DNA of 37,093 nt from Arthrobacter sp. E3 (GTDB lineage: Bacteria; Actinomycetota; Actinomycetes; Actinomycetales; Micrococcaceae). The position numbers and the translations under genes are program-made. Positions 24,740-32,471 of this stretch are shown one piece after another (position 1 is the stretch's first letter; every line of letters starts with the position of its first letter). The stretch spans positions 1 to 37,093 of the forward strand of contig NZ_JAFMPX010000035.1 of the NCBI RefSeq assembly GCF_017353415.1, given 5' to 3'. The notes beneath the pieces were generated by a model that saw only the letters and a list, made by a program, of their open reading frames with translations, was not told where the DNA came from and searched no databases.

Positions 24740-25264
24740 ATGAAGACTTTTGTGTTGGGCGGCGGCTGCTTTTGGTGCCTGGATGCCGTGTATCAAATGA
24801 CCGTGGGCGTCGAGTCGGTAGTGTCCGGCTATTCCGGCGGAGCCCTGCCGAACCCGAACTACGACCAAATCTGTACAGGTATGACTGGCCATGCGGAAGT
24901 GGTGACGGTGACGTTCGACGAGACCGTCATTCCTGCCGAGACCATTCTTGACATGTTCTTCATCCAGCACGACCCCACCACGCTGAACCGTCAAGGGTAC
25001 GACGTCGGGACCCAGTACCGCTCCGTCCTATACTACCGCGACGAGCAGGAAGAAGCGGAGTTTCGGGCTGCCATTGTGCGCAACCAACCGTTGTGGGCAG
25101 ACCCCATTGTCACCGAGGTAACACGGCTTGGTGTGGTGTATCCGGCGGAGGGCTACCACAACGACTTCTATGCCGAACGCCCAGAAGTGGGGTATTGCCG
25201 GGTCATTATCAACCCAAAAATCGCCAAAGTAAGAAAACATTACGCGAAGTGGCTCACCGCCTAG
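24740..25264 (+). CDS. msrA: Peptide-methionine (S)-S-oxide reductase
   Basis: MsrA reduces the S-epimer of methionine sulfoxide in proteins and free methionine. The 174-residue product has the catalytic GGCFWC (residues 7–12), GYSGGALPNPNYDQICTGMTGHAEVV, then QHDPTTLNRQGYDVGTQYRSVLYY and YPAEGYHNDFY, all typical. The resolving cysteine is probably C155 in YCRVIINPK; no further C-terminal cysteine pair is visible. The ATG at 24740 is fixed by the family N-terminus and appears leaderless. It is isolated between the Nif3 gene and cysK. Confidence 0.95.
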   Translation: MKTFVLGGGCFWCLDAVYQMTVGVESVVSGYSGGALPNPNYDQICTGMTGHAEVVTVTFDETVIPAETILDMFFIQHDPTTLNRQGYDVGTQYRSVLYYRDEQEEAEFRAAIVRNQPLWADPIVTEVTRLGVVYPAEGYHNDFYAERPEVGYCRVIINPKIAKVRKHYAKWLTA

Positions 25265-25366
25265 AACCGCGCAGGGCTAGTCGATACGCTGACGGATATG
25301 CACAGTGTGCGTTCCCGCGCGAGGAATTGCACCCCATCGTTTCATCAAAGAATCTAAGGACCATTC

Positions 25367-26302
25367 ATGGCACCTATCTATGACAATGTCACCCAGCTGG
25401 TTGGCGGCACCCCCTTGGTGCGGCTTAACCGCCTGACGGAGGGCCTTGCCGCCACTGTCGCCGTGAAGCTGGAATTTTATAACCCGGCGAACAGTGTCAA
25501 GGACCGGATCGGCGTTGCCATCGTTGACGCTGCCGAAGCATCCGGGGAGCTCAAGCCCGGCGGAACCATCGTGGAAGGCACTTCCGGCAACACCGGAATC
25601 GCTTTGGCCATGGTCGGTGCCGCCCGCGGCTACAAAGTCATTTTGACCATGCCCGAAACCATGTCCACCGAGCGTCGCGTCATGCTGCGCGCCTACGGTG
25701 CCGACATTGTCCTGACCCCAGGTTCGGAAGGCATGCGCGGAGCTGTCGACAAGGCCAAGGAAATCGTGGCCAACACCGAAAATGCCATTTGGGCCCAGCA
25801 GTTCGCCAACCCCGCCAACGTGGACGTCCACCGCCGCACCACGGCCGAGGAAATCTGGGAAGACACCGACGGGGCCGTTGACATCTTCGTCGCCGGAGTC
25901 GGTACCGGTGGGACTGTGACTGGCGTTGGTCAGGTGCTCAAGGAACGCAAGCCCGGCGTGCAGGTTGTGGCCGTTGAGCCCATCGATTCAGCCATCCTCA
26001 ACGGCGGCGCTCCGGGTCCGCACAAGATCCAGGGCCTCGGCGCAAACTTCATCCCGGAAATCCTTGACCAGGACATCTACGACGAGGTCATGGACGCCAC
26101 TCTTGAGGACTCCGTCCGTGTCGCCCGCGACCTGGGCGTGCGAGAGGGCGTTCTAGGCGGCATTTCATCTGGAGCCATCGTGTGGGCAGCCCTCGAATTG
26201 GCAAAACGCCCGGAGAACGCCGGTAAGCTGATCGTTGCCATCGTCTGTGATTTCGGCGAACGCTACATTTCAACGGTGTTGTACGACGACATCCGGGGCT
26301 AA
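25367..26302 (+). CDS. cysK: Cysteine synthase A (O-acetylserine sulfhydrylase)
   Basis: CysK makes L-cysteine from O-acetyl-L-serine and sulfide with pyridoxal phosphate. The PLP lysine is in [11 protein letters not shown] (residues 35–45), the substrate-binding TSGNTG loop lies at about 70–75, the phosphate-binding [12 protein letters not shown] at about 175–186, and GISSGA near 265. Length (311) is normal. ATG 25367 follows AAGGA. It is followed by cysE 172 bases downstream, and the two products are known to form the cysteine synthase complex. The gap between them has structured DNA described separately. Confidence 0.96.
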   Translation: MAPIYDNVTQLVGGTPLVRLNRLTEGLAATVAVKLEFYNPANSVKDRIGVAIVDAAEASGELKPGGTIVEGTSGNTGIALAMVGAARGYKVILTMPETMSTERRVMLRAYGADIVLTPGSEGMRGAVDKAKEIVANTENAIWAQQFANPANVDVHRRTTAEEIWEDTDGAVDIFVAGVGTGGTVTGVGQVLKERKPGVQVVAVEPIDSAILNGGAPGPHKIQGLGANFIPEILDQDIYDEVMDATLEDSVRVARDLGVREGVLGGISSGAIVWAALELAKRPENAGKLIVAIVCDFGERYISTVLYDDIRG

Positions 26303-26349
26303 TACCCCGCCACAAGTGGTGTTTATTGGCTCGCATGGCCAGATCGATT

Positions 26350-26383
26350 CCGCATTGCCGACGTAGTTTCCTCGGCAATGCGG
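26350..26383 (+). terminator. Perfect 12-bp hairpin between cysK and cysE
   Basis: CCGCATTGCCGA (26350–26361) pairs perfectly with TCGGCAATGCGG (26372–26383) around a 10-base loop, followed by GTCTTCC. It may terminate cysK, attenuate read-through into cysE or set their ratio. No long T-run follows. Confidence 0.6.
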
Positions 26384-26410
26384 GTCTTCCGACGTCCGGG
26401 CCGTGCCACA

Positions 26411-26455
26411 TTAAGTACTGATGCGTTAAGTACGCATCCACCAAGTACTGACGCA
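26411..26455 (+). repeat. Three 15-base tandem repeats upstream of cysE
   Basis: TTAAGTACTGATGCG, TTAAGTACGCATCCA and CCAAGTACTGACGCA run consecutively (26411–26425, 26426–26440, 26441–26455), sharing an AAGTAC core at exact 15-base spacing. GATGCG and CGCATC in units 1–2 can also pair. The array ends 20 bases before the cysE start, where regulator binding sites would be expected. Confidence 0.7.
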
Positions 26456-26474
26456 TTGCACGCTGCGCCGAAGA

Positions 26475-27092
26475 ATGACGACGGCGACCAACGGAAAGAA
26501 GTCTGTGGGATTTTTCGGCAGAATACGTGAAGACCTCGAGTCGGCTAGGTCCCATGACCCTGCGGCACGGGGCTCCATGGAGAACTTTTTTGTGTACTCC
26601 GGGCTGCACGCCATTTGGGTGCACCGGCTCACTCACAAAATGTGGGCGAACCCCGGCTTGCGCTTCCCTGCCCGGGTCCTGTCACAGTTGACACGCTTTG
26701 CCACCGGCATTGAGATCCACCCCGGAGCCACCATCGGCCGGCGCTTCTTCATCGACCACGGCATGGGCGTTGTCATTGGGGAGACCTCCGAAATTGGCGA
26801 CGACGTCATGATCTACCACGGCGTCACTCTGGGCGGGCGCTCCCTGGCCAAAATCAAGCGACACCCCACCATCGGCAATCGCGTCACCATCGGTGCCGGC
26901 GCCAAGGTGCTGGGCCCGCTCCTCATCGGTGACGACTCCGCCGTCGGGGCGAACTCCGTCGTCGTCAAGGACGCACCCGCCAACTCCATCATTACCGGCA
27001 TTCCCGCCACGTGGCGCCACCGCGACGCAAAGCGTGAAATGGCCCCCGCAGTGGACCCGGCTGAGTACATCGACCCAGCCATGTGGATCTAG
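26475..27092 (+). CDS. cysE: Serine O-acetyltransferase
   Basis: CysE acetylates L-serine with acetyl-CoA, the committed step of cysteine synthesis. The 205-residue protein has a short N-terminal helical domain (to about residue 65) and a left-handed beta-helix with hexapeptide repeats. The catalytic region is [27 protein letters not shown] and the following IYHGVTLGG. The C-terminus ends in PAMWI; the terminal isoleucine is what CysK binds in the cysteine synthase complex. ATG 26475 has little ribosome-binding sequence (GAAGA). The shorter bacterial/actinobacterial type is expected. A 15-base repeat array and a hairpin precede it. Confidence 0.95.
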   Translation: MTTATNGKKSVGFFGRIREDLESARSHDPAARGSMENFFVYSGLHAIWVHRLTHKMWANPGLRFPARVLSQLTRFATGIEIHPGATIGRRFFIDHGMGVVIGETSEIGDDVMIYHGVTLGGRSLAKIKRHPTIGNRVTIGAGAKVLGPLLIGDDSAVGANSVVVKDAPANSIITGIPATWRHRDAKREMAPAVDPAEYIDPAMWI

Positions 27093-27137
27093 CCACAGCC
27101 TGATTCCTGCGGCCGCATCAGCGGATGCCCGGTCTCG

Positions 27138-27640
27138 TCAGTTCGCCACATACGCGCGAGCTAGGCCAGAAAGCGCCGCCTCGTAGGCGGCGCTCCAGGC
27201 TTCAGCGGCCAATCCCACCCCTGACAACTCCAGGCTGACAAGTCCATGGACCTGCCCCCAAACGGCTATGGCAACAGCGTCCGGTGCACCTGCTCCGGGC
27301 GTTGCCTCCAGCAGGAATGACAAGGCAGCCATGAGCGGCGCCATTGCCTTATGTGAAGAGTCCAAGGTAGGCGGGCAGTCGACGGCACCGCCTTGTGCCC
27401 CCGGAAACATGAGCGAGTAAAGCACGGGACGGGACAGCGCCCATTGACGGTACGCCCTTCCCAACGCCAGCAGCCCGTGCGGCGCTGCGGCATGCTGGTC
27501 CGCGGCAAACGAGTGGAAGCCTTCGTCGACCACGGCTGACAACAGCTCCTGCTTTCCCCCAAAGAGCGAATAGATGGCCGTGGTGGAGGTGTCCGCACCG
27601 GCCGCAACGTCCCGCAGGCTGAGGGCGGCAACACTGCCAG
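27138..27640 (-). pseudogene. TetR-family regulator with WHG C-terminal domain, 5'-truncated
   Basis: The recognisable part starts at VAALSLRDVAAGADTSTTAIYSLFGGKQELLSAVVDEGF, which is the second half of a TetR DNA-binding domain, and runs to the stop at 27138. A WHG-type ligand domain is visible (LFPGAQG, VWGQVHGLVSLELSG). The first helix and the start codon, about 20–25 residues, are missing. The frame stays open to 27956, but those residues are antisense to the DUF4188 remnant and unlike any TetR N-terminus. A gene caller would probably report 27138–27956 as intact. It is back-to-back with the DUF4188 remnant, with no room for a promoter. Loss of the HTH N-terminus should abolish DNA binding. 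Confidence 0.7.
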
Positions 27641-27641
27641 C

Positions 27642-28079
27642 CCGCAGACGGACACCGTCACCGTATTCCTCATCGGCATGCGTGCCAACCGCTGGTGGAA
27701 ACTGGCCAAGACGTTTCGCACGGTCGCGGCCATGCCACGCATGCTCAACCACCTCGCCACCACCTCGGACGCCGGCATGCTGGGCTTTCACCAGTGGCTG
27801 GGCCGGACCACCATCCTGCTTTCCTACTGGGAAAGCCCCGAACACCTGCATCGTTTTGCGGCCGACCGCGCAGCTCCCCACCTGGCCCCTTGGCGGGCGT
27901 TCATGAAGGAGACTGCGGGCACGGGGGACGTTGGCATCTGGCACGAGACTTACCAAATCTCTGCCAAGGACCAGGAAACTGTTTACACCGACATGCCGGC
28001 GTTTGGCTTGGCTGCGGCCACCCGGCGCGTGGCTGTGGGCCCCGGAACAGGAACGGCCCGGCAGCGCCTGGGCCGCTAA
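27642..28079 (+). pseudogene. DUF4188 family protein, 5'-truncated
   Basis: The frame reads PQTDTVTVFLIGMRANRWWKLAKTF and continues to GIWHETYQISAKDQETVYTDMPAFGLAAATRRV, which matches the DUF4188 (monooxygenase-like, heme-free dimeric barrel) pattern from about its 15th–20th residue to the end. No ATG, GTG or TTG occurs in frame between the breakpoint and ATG 27678, which would remove the first beta strand. No ribosome-binding site precedes 27678. The upstream sequence is the TetR gene on the other strand. In intact relatives I would expect the two genes to be divergent with a shared promoter; that segment seems to have been deleted together with both 5' ends. Confidence 0.7.
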
Positions 28080-28150
28080 GCATCCCGGCTGGGTGATTCC
28101 ACTTCAGCCCTTCCTCCCCCTGTCCGTCTTGGGACCATGGTGAGAGAACG

Positions 28151-28194
28151 ACGGCGGCCGGTGACCTTTCGCTGGAAAGGTAACCGGCCGCCGT
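28151..28194 (-). terminator. Strong hairpin downstream of gnd
   Basis: ACGGCGGCCGGT (28151–28162) pairs with ACCGGCCGCCGT (28183–28194), with a second 7-bp stem ACCTTTC/GAAAGGT and a 4-base loop. It lies 20 bases past the gnd stop and also 72 bases after the DUF4188 stop on the other strand, so it may serve both. U-tract is weak. Confidence 0.7.
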
Positions 28195-28213
28195 CGCCCG
28201 CAAGAAAGGGAGC

Positions 28214-29665
28214 TTAGTGTGTGTCTACTGCGCTGACCTCGGTTTTGTCGCCGCTCCACTGCGTATGGAACGTGCCTTCTTCGTCAACACGGTTGTACGT
28301 GTGGGCGCCGAAGAGGTCACGCAGGCCCTGGGTCAGGGCGGCGGGCAGGCGCTTGCGGCGCAGACCGTCGTAGTACGCGAGCGAGGAAGAGAACACCGGT
28401 ACCGGGATGCCCAACTGCACAGCGGTGGCGACAACGCGGCGCCAGGCCGGGAGAACCTCGGCGATTTCAGCTGCAAACGCCGGTGCGAACAACAGGTTGG
28501 CCGGCTTCTCCTCGGCTGCGTAGGCCTTGGTGATGTCCTTGAGCAGCTCGGCGCGGATGATGCAGCCGCCGCGCCACAGGGAGGCGATCTCGTCTAGCTT
28601 CAGATCCCAGTTGTACTCGGCGGCAGCGCTGGTGAGCATGTCGATGCCCTGTGCGTAGCTGATGAGCTTGGACGCGTAGAGGGCCTGGCGGACATCTTCA
28701 ACAAAGTCCGCACCCAGTTCCACGGAGACCTCGTGGCCGGCCAGGACTTCTTGGCCGATGGCACGCTGGCCGCGCTGGCTGGAGAGACCGCGGGCAAACA
28801 CGGATTCGGCGATGGCCGAGGTGGGTGAGCCCAGATCAAGGGCGGACTGGACCGTCCAGCGGCCCGTGCCCTTCTGGCCAGCGGAGTCAACAATGACGTC
28901 GACCAGCGGCTTGCCGGTCTTGGCGTCGACATGCCCGAGCACCTCTGCGGTGATTTCGATCAGGAAGGAGGCCAGCTGGCCTTCGTTCCACTTGCCGAAG
29001 ATCTCAGCCTGCTCTGCCGGTTCAATCCCGGCTGCACTGCGCAGGAGGTCGTAGGCCTCACCGATGACCTGCATGTCAGCGTATTCAATGCCGTTGTGGA
29101 CCATCTTCACAAAGTGGCCGGCGCCATCGGTGCCGATCCATGCACAGCAGGGCTCGCCGTCGACCTTGGCCGAAATCTTTTCCAGCAACGGGCCAAGGGC
29201 ATCGTAGGACTCCTTGGAACCGCCGGGCATGATGGACGGGCCCAGCAGGGCACCCTCTTCACCACCGGAAACACCAACGCCCACAAAGTGCAGGTCCTTC
29301 TTCGCCAGCGCAGCTTCACGGCGGCGGGTGTCCTGGAAATTGGAGTTGCCGCCGTCGATGATGATGTCCCCGGCCTCCATGAGCGGGACAAGCGCATCGA
29401 TGACCGAGTCAACGGGTGCACCAGCTTTGACCATCATCAGTACGCGACGCGGCTTCTCCAAGGACTCAACGAGCTCTGCGAGCGTTTCCGTGCGAACAAA
29501 GTTGCCTTCATCGCCGTGGGCTTCCAACAGGGCGTTGGTCTTTTCAACCGAGCGGTTGTGCAGCGCCACGGTGTAACCGTTGCGGGCAAGGTTACGGGCA
29601 AGGTTCGCGCCCATAACGGCCAGGCCGGTCACGCCAATTTGTGCAGATCCATTGTGTGCAGACAT
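28214..29665 (-). CDS. gnd: 6-phosphogluconate dehydrogenase, decarboxylating
   Basis: This 483-residue enzyme oxidatively decarboxylates 6-phosphogluconate to ribulose 5-phosphate in the pentose phosphate pathway. The N-terminal Rossmann domain has GVTGLAVMGANLARNLARNG and HNRS. IIDGGNSNFQDTRRR, GVSGGEEGALLGPSIMPGG and VHNGIEYADMQVIGEAYDLL are substrate and catalytic signatures, and KGTGRWTVQSALDLG follows in the helical domain. ATG 29665 follows GGAGGT and is preferred over the longer 29770 frame. It is full-length and monocistronic, with a strong hairpin behind it and the paired small-RNA candidates upstream on the other strand. Confidence 0.95.
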   Translation of the reverse strand: MSAHNGSAQIGVTGLAVMGANLARNLARNGYTVALHNRSVEKTNALLEAHGDEGNFVRTETLAELVESLEKPRRVLMMVKAGAPVDSVIDALVPLMEAGDIIIDGGNSNFQDTRRREAALAKKDLHFVGVGVSGGEEGALLGPSIMPGGSKESYDALGPLLEKISAKVDGEPCCAWIGTDGAGHFVKMVHNGIEYADMQVIGEAYDLLRSAAGIEPAEQAEIFGKWNEGQLASFLIEITAEVLGHVDAKTGKPLVDVIVDSAGQKGTGRWTVQSALDLGSPTSAIAESVFARGLSSQRGQRAIGQEVLAGHEVSVELGADFVEDVRQALYASKLISYAQGIDMLTSAAAEYNWDLKLDEIASLWRGGCIIRAELLKDITKAYAAEEKPANLLFAPAFAAEIAEVLPAWRRVVATAVQLGIPVPVFSSSLAYYDGLRRKRLPAALTQGLRDLFGAHTYNRVDEEGTFHTQWSGDKTEVSAVDTH

Positions 29666-29819
29666 AGTACCTCCAGAGTCAAACATAATGATTTCTTCCA
29701 GCTTATCGGTGCCATGCCTGCTTCCCCACCTGCGACTGCATGTTGGACGTGAATGTTGGAAAGCTCTCACTATTCCACAGCCTCACATCTGCCATCCGGA
29801 GGAGGTAGAACGTCCGGTC

Positions 29820-29910
29820 TTGTATTTTGTGTGACAGGCGCGTATATTTTTCTGTAGACCTTCCACTGTGGCGTCCCCCAATAGCCACAGTGGAAGGTCG
29901 TTCACTTTAA
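29820..29910 (+). ncRNA. Candidate small RNA A with C-rich hairpin loop
   Basis: A promoter (TTGTAT 29820–29825, 17-base spacer, TATATT 29843–29848) is followed at normal start distance by a perfect 16-bp stem: GACCTTCCACTGTGGC (29857–29872), loop GTCCCCCAATA (29873–29883), GCCACAGTGGAAGGTC (29884–29899), then GTTCACTTTAAG. The same layout recurs at 30017. A TGGGGG at 29920–29925 could pair with the CCCCCA of the loop. No open frame spans it. Strand is set by the promoter; the 3' end is unknown and may lie further downstream. C-rich loops are known in 6C RNA of actinobacteria and in Staphylococcus RNAs that target Shine-Dalgarno sequences; identity with either is not shown. Confidence 0.6.
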
Positions 29911-30016
29911 GTGGGCAGCTGGGGGCCTGCCTGAGCCCTGCTCGATAGGCAACGACCACCTTCCCAGTACGCGAATTTTACATTTTGGCAGTCATCCGGA
30001 AATTCTGCATGTCAGT

Positions 30017-30110
30017 TTGCATCTTCCAGAATCACACGCTATATTTTTGTTACTGGTTCCCCACCACAGCGTCCCCCAATAGCTGTGGCGGGGAACCTTT
30101 CAGTTTTAAT
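30017..30110 (+). ncRNA. Candidate small RNA B, sibling of A
   Basis: TTGCAT (30017–30022), a 17-base spacer and TATATT (30040–30045) precede a 16-base stem with one A·C mismatch: GGTTCCCCACCACAGC (30055–30070), loop GTCCCCCAATA (30071–30081), GCTGTGGCGGGGAACC (30082–30097), then TTTCAGTTTTAATC. Stem sequence differs from copy A at nine positions, nearly all compensated on the opposite arm, while the loop is identical. The T-rich tail after the hairpin may itself terminate the transcript, giving an RNA of about 60 bases. It lies 21 bases from the 3' end of the DUF6504-like gene on the other strand. Confidence 0.6.
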
Positions 30111-30130
30111 CAATCCCCGCGGCAAGGTTG

Positions 30131-30463
30131 TCAGCTGGCCACACTCAATGGTTCCCGCATGAGCCACCGTCCTTCCGTGGCATCACATTCAAGTTCCATG
30201 GTGACCAGGTCGCTGCGCATATTCCGGCCAAGGCGGGCCTGAATACGCCATACTTGGACGTCAACGCGGCCGTGGCCTTTGGGCATACGCTGCGCCTGCT
30301 TCCACCACTGCCGCCGTTCATACCAGCGCAACGGTTCAGCGCCGACAATCCATTCTCGGCCGTTGCGGTGCACTGTGAGGGGCACCCCATCTGTGTTGGT
30401 CTGCACGGCCACTTCTGCCAAGGAAAAGTTCATGGCGTGAACGCTACCGGCGGGGTCAGACAT
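30131..30463 (-). CDS. Small conserved protein (DUF6504-like)
   Basis: The 110-residue protein has WIVGAEPLRWYERRQWWKQAQRMPKGHGRVDVQVWRIQARLGRNMRSDLVTMEL, a pattern I associate with DUF6504 proteins of actinobacteria that often accompany DNA-repair genes. No catalytic motif, signal or membrane segment is visible; it is Trp- and Arg-rich and basic in the centre. ATG 30463 starts 14 bases after the exonuclease stop on the same strand, so the two are probably one operon. A start at residue 11 (MNFSLAEVAV) is possible. The link to DNA repair is inference from the neighbour. Confidence 0.65.
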   Translation of the reverse strand: MSDPAGSVHAMNFSLAEVAVQTNTDGVPLTVHRNGREWIVGAEPLRWYERRQWWKQAQRMPKGHGRVDVQVWRIQARLGRNMRSDLVTMELECDATEGRWLMREPLSVAS

Positions 30464-30476
30464 TCATGCCAGGCTC

Positions 30477-31385
30477 CTATTGGAAGGCGAGCAAACGCAG
30501 GAAGCGCCCTTCACTGATCACTTCAATGTGCTGCCCGGCGGCCGCCAGCTCCATGGCGCGACGAACCTTCCCACTGGGCACGGAGCCTGGCAGGCCGGCA
30601 GTCGCATCCACTACAAGAGTGACCTTCTTTGTGGTGGAGTTGGCAATCACCGCACCCTTGGCAGCGGCTGCATCTTGGGCCTCGGCCCGCGGCATGGCCA
30701 CCAGATCCCCGCTGAACACCAGCGTCTGTCCGTAGAGGGGGCCATGGGGATTCGCGTCCGGGGCCGGCTTGGGCAGATCGGCAAGCTTGCGGGTGTAGCC
30801 GGAGGCATAGTAGCTGGGCGTGCCACCGCTCCTCGTCTTCGGCATCGCTGGCCACAGCTCGTCCAGCGTGGAAGCATTGGTGCGCCGTGCGAGCTCAAGG
30901 GCCACCTGGGCACTGGCGGCAGCGTCAGCTCCGGCGTCGTGATGGGTGAAGGAGGGCAGGCTCAAGGCGGTGACCACGTCGGAGAGTGAGTATTTGGGCA
31001 ACGTCAGGTGCTTGCGGGCCAGATTGAGTGTGCAGCGGTAGTCAAAGTCAGGCATCACAACGCCGCAGGCTTCACTGGCCTTGAAAATTACGGAACGTTC
31101 AAAGCTGACATTGTGACCAACCAGGGCGTCTGCACCGATGAACTCAAGCATCGGGTGGTGCAGGGTGCTCCAATCGTCCAGCCCGCGGACCTGCGCGGCG
31201 GTGATGCCATGAACACCGATGTTCACGGGCAGGAAGTCATCGTAGCCGGGCAGCGGCTTCATCAGCCATGAAGCCTCCTCAACGATCCGTCCGTTGCGGA
31301 CCTTGGCCATGCCCACAGCGCACGCCGAGGCGCGGTAGCTGTTAGCTGTTTCAAAGTCGATGGCCGTAAAAGACATCCCGCTCAT
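30477..31385 (-). CDS. DEDDh exonuclease with C-terminal BRCT domain
   Basis: The 302-residue protein joins a DnaQ-like 3'-5' exonuclease (residues 1–170) to a BRCT domain (about 215–300, beginning GPLYGQTLVFSGDL and containing AAAKGAVIANSTTKKVTLVVD). Exo I is TAIDFETAN with Asp and Glu. Exo III is HHDAGADAAASAQVAL with His and Asp. Exo II reads GHNVSFERSV, where the usual FD aspartate is glutamate. I place the start at ATG 31385 (MSGMSFTAIDFETAN), as the frame to 31433 adds a Gly/Ala-rich stretch without a ribosome-binding site. BRCT fusion suggests recruitment to DNA ends, ligase-like. Confidence 0.85.
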   Translation of the reverse strand: MSGMSFTAIDFETANSYRASACAVGMAKVRNGRIVEEASWLMKPLPGYDDFLPVNIGVHGITAAQVRGLDDWSTLHHPMLEFIGADALVGHNVSFERSVIFKASEACGVVMPDFDYRCTLNLARKHLTLPKYSLSDVVTALSLPSFTHHDAGADAAASAQVALELARRTNASTLDELWPAMPKTRSGGTPSYYASGYTRKLADLPKPAPDANPHGPLYGQTLVFSGDLVAMPRAEAQDAAAAKGAVIANSTTKKVTLVVDATAGLPGSVPSGKVRRAMELAAAGQHIEVISEGRFLRLLAFQ

Positions 31386-31529
31386 GTTTCCCCCTGCTGC
31401 CGCTTCCCCGCAGGCTCCGGGGTCAACGTTCAATGTATGACCATAACAACTGGCTCTTCGTTAGTGATCATATGCGACGCGACACCGCCTCGGGTTTCGC
31501 CAGGCTCAAGCGCACGTAAGCCAAAGTTT

Positions 31530-32468
31530 TCACTCTATGTCGGAAACTCCCAACACGTTCTTCGGCAATCTGTGCGTTGTCACCGCTCCTACGGCAGTCA
31601 TGGGATGCAACGGGTCTGCATCCGACGAACCTGTAGGTCCACCGAGGCGTGAATGCCCGACGGCGCTCATGACCGCGTAGGCGTCGCCAGCTTCCCAACC
31701 GTTGTCGTCGACCAAAAAGTGAAACATGTCTTCGTAACCACGCCTAATACTTTCCTGCACCGGATCGCCGAGGCCGACAAAGATCCATTCGTCAGCGGTT
31801 TCCAACCGTGGGGCACGAAGGGGCATGTCCTTCACAAGATCCACACTGACAACGGCGATGCCTTCGGCCTCGATGGCCACGAACGACGATTCACCCTCGG
31901 CCATGATGGCGTGAATGTCACCGATCGACAGATAGGCTCCTTCGACCATGACGGGTAAGTAGATAATGGATCCCGGGCGGCACTCGGTGAGATCCATGTT
32001 TCCACCCTGCCCATAGCTGGGCAGAATCGTCGAATTGGAGCCTACGGCTGGAGCCGTTCCAATGCATCCGATCATCGGCCGTGGGGCAAACGTGTGCCGG
32101 TCCGTCACATGCACGCCAGCGTCGTCGATAGGTACGCGCCGGGCAACGATATCCTCGCCCATCACGTGCTGCAATGCTCCGACGCCGGGTAGACTCACGG
32201 ACCATCCACGATCCTTGAGGCGAATCTCATGGATGGTCACAGCCAAAGCGTCACCAACCGCGGCCCCCTCGATGTAGACCGGACCAGTGATCGGGTTTAT
32301 CCCAACTGTGAGTTTGTCCATATCGCCATGCTCGTGCAGTTGGCGATAGACTTCGTCGCTCGTTTCAAAGCCAATCACCTCACCGGTGCCTGGCGCAATG
32401 CGAAGTGCCGGCACTTCAGCGGCAGAAAAACCGAACTTGCCGAATGACTTGTCCAAAAAGTGTTCCAC
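31530..32468 (-). CDS. Acetamidase/formamidase family hydrolase
   Basis: The 312-residue enzyme belongs to the FmdA/AmdA family that hydrolyses formamide or short amides to ammonia and the acid. Family features are GPVYIEGAAVGDALAVTI near residue 65, RPMIGCIGTAP near 130, YGQGGNMDLTECRPGS with the metal-site aspartate region (about 155–170), GDIHAIMAEGESSF near 190 and the SAVGHSRLGG segment. GTG 32468 is three bases from the permease stop and the AGAAGGGCC site lies inside the permease gene, so translation is coupled. It is the second gene of a permease–amidase operon for amide nitrogen. If the permease is broken the enzyme may depend on passive entry. Confidence 0.9.
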   Translation of the reverse strand: MEHFLDKSFGKFGFSAAEVPALRIAPGTGEVIGFETSDEVYRQLHEHGDMDKLTVGINPITGPVYIEGAAVGDALAVTIHEIRLKDRGWSVSLPGVGALQHVMGEDIVARRVPIDDAGVHVTDRHTFAPRPMIGCIGTAPAVGSNSTILPSYGQGGNMDLTECRPGSIIYLPVMVEGAYLSIGDIHAIMAEGESSFVAIEAEGIAVVSVDLVKDMPLRAPRLETADEWIFVGLGDPVQESIRRGYEDMFHFLVDDNGWEAGDAYAVMSAVGHSRLGGPTGSSDADPLHPMTAVGAVTTHRLPKNVLGVSDIE

Positions 32469-32471
32469 GAG

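Noticed and set aside
27641-27956. N-terminal 105 codons of the open TetR frame
   Set aside because: They are antisense to recognisable DUF4188 coding sequence and do not resemble a TetR helix 1.
29820-30110. Reading the paired hairpins as a CRISPR array, attC sites or insertion-sequence ends
   Set aside because: Only two units, a 198-base period, no spacers, no integrase or transposase, and no attC core; promoter spacing fits small RNAs better.
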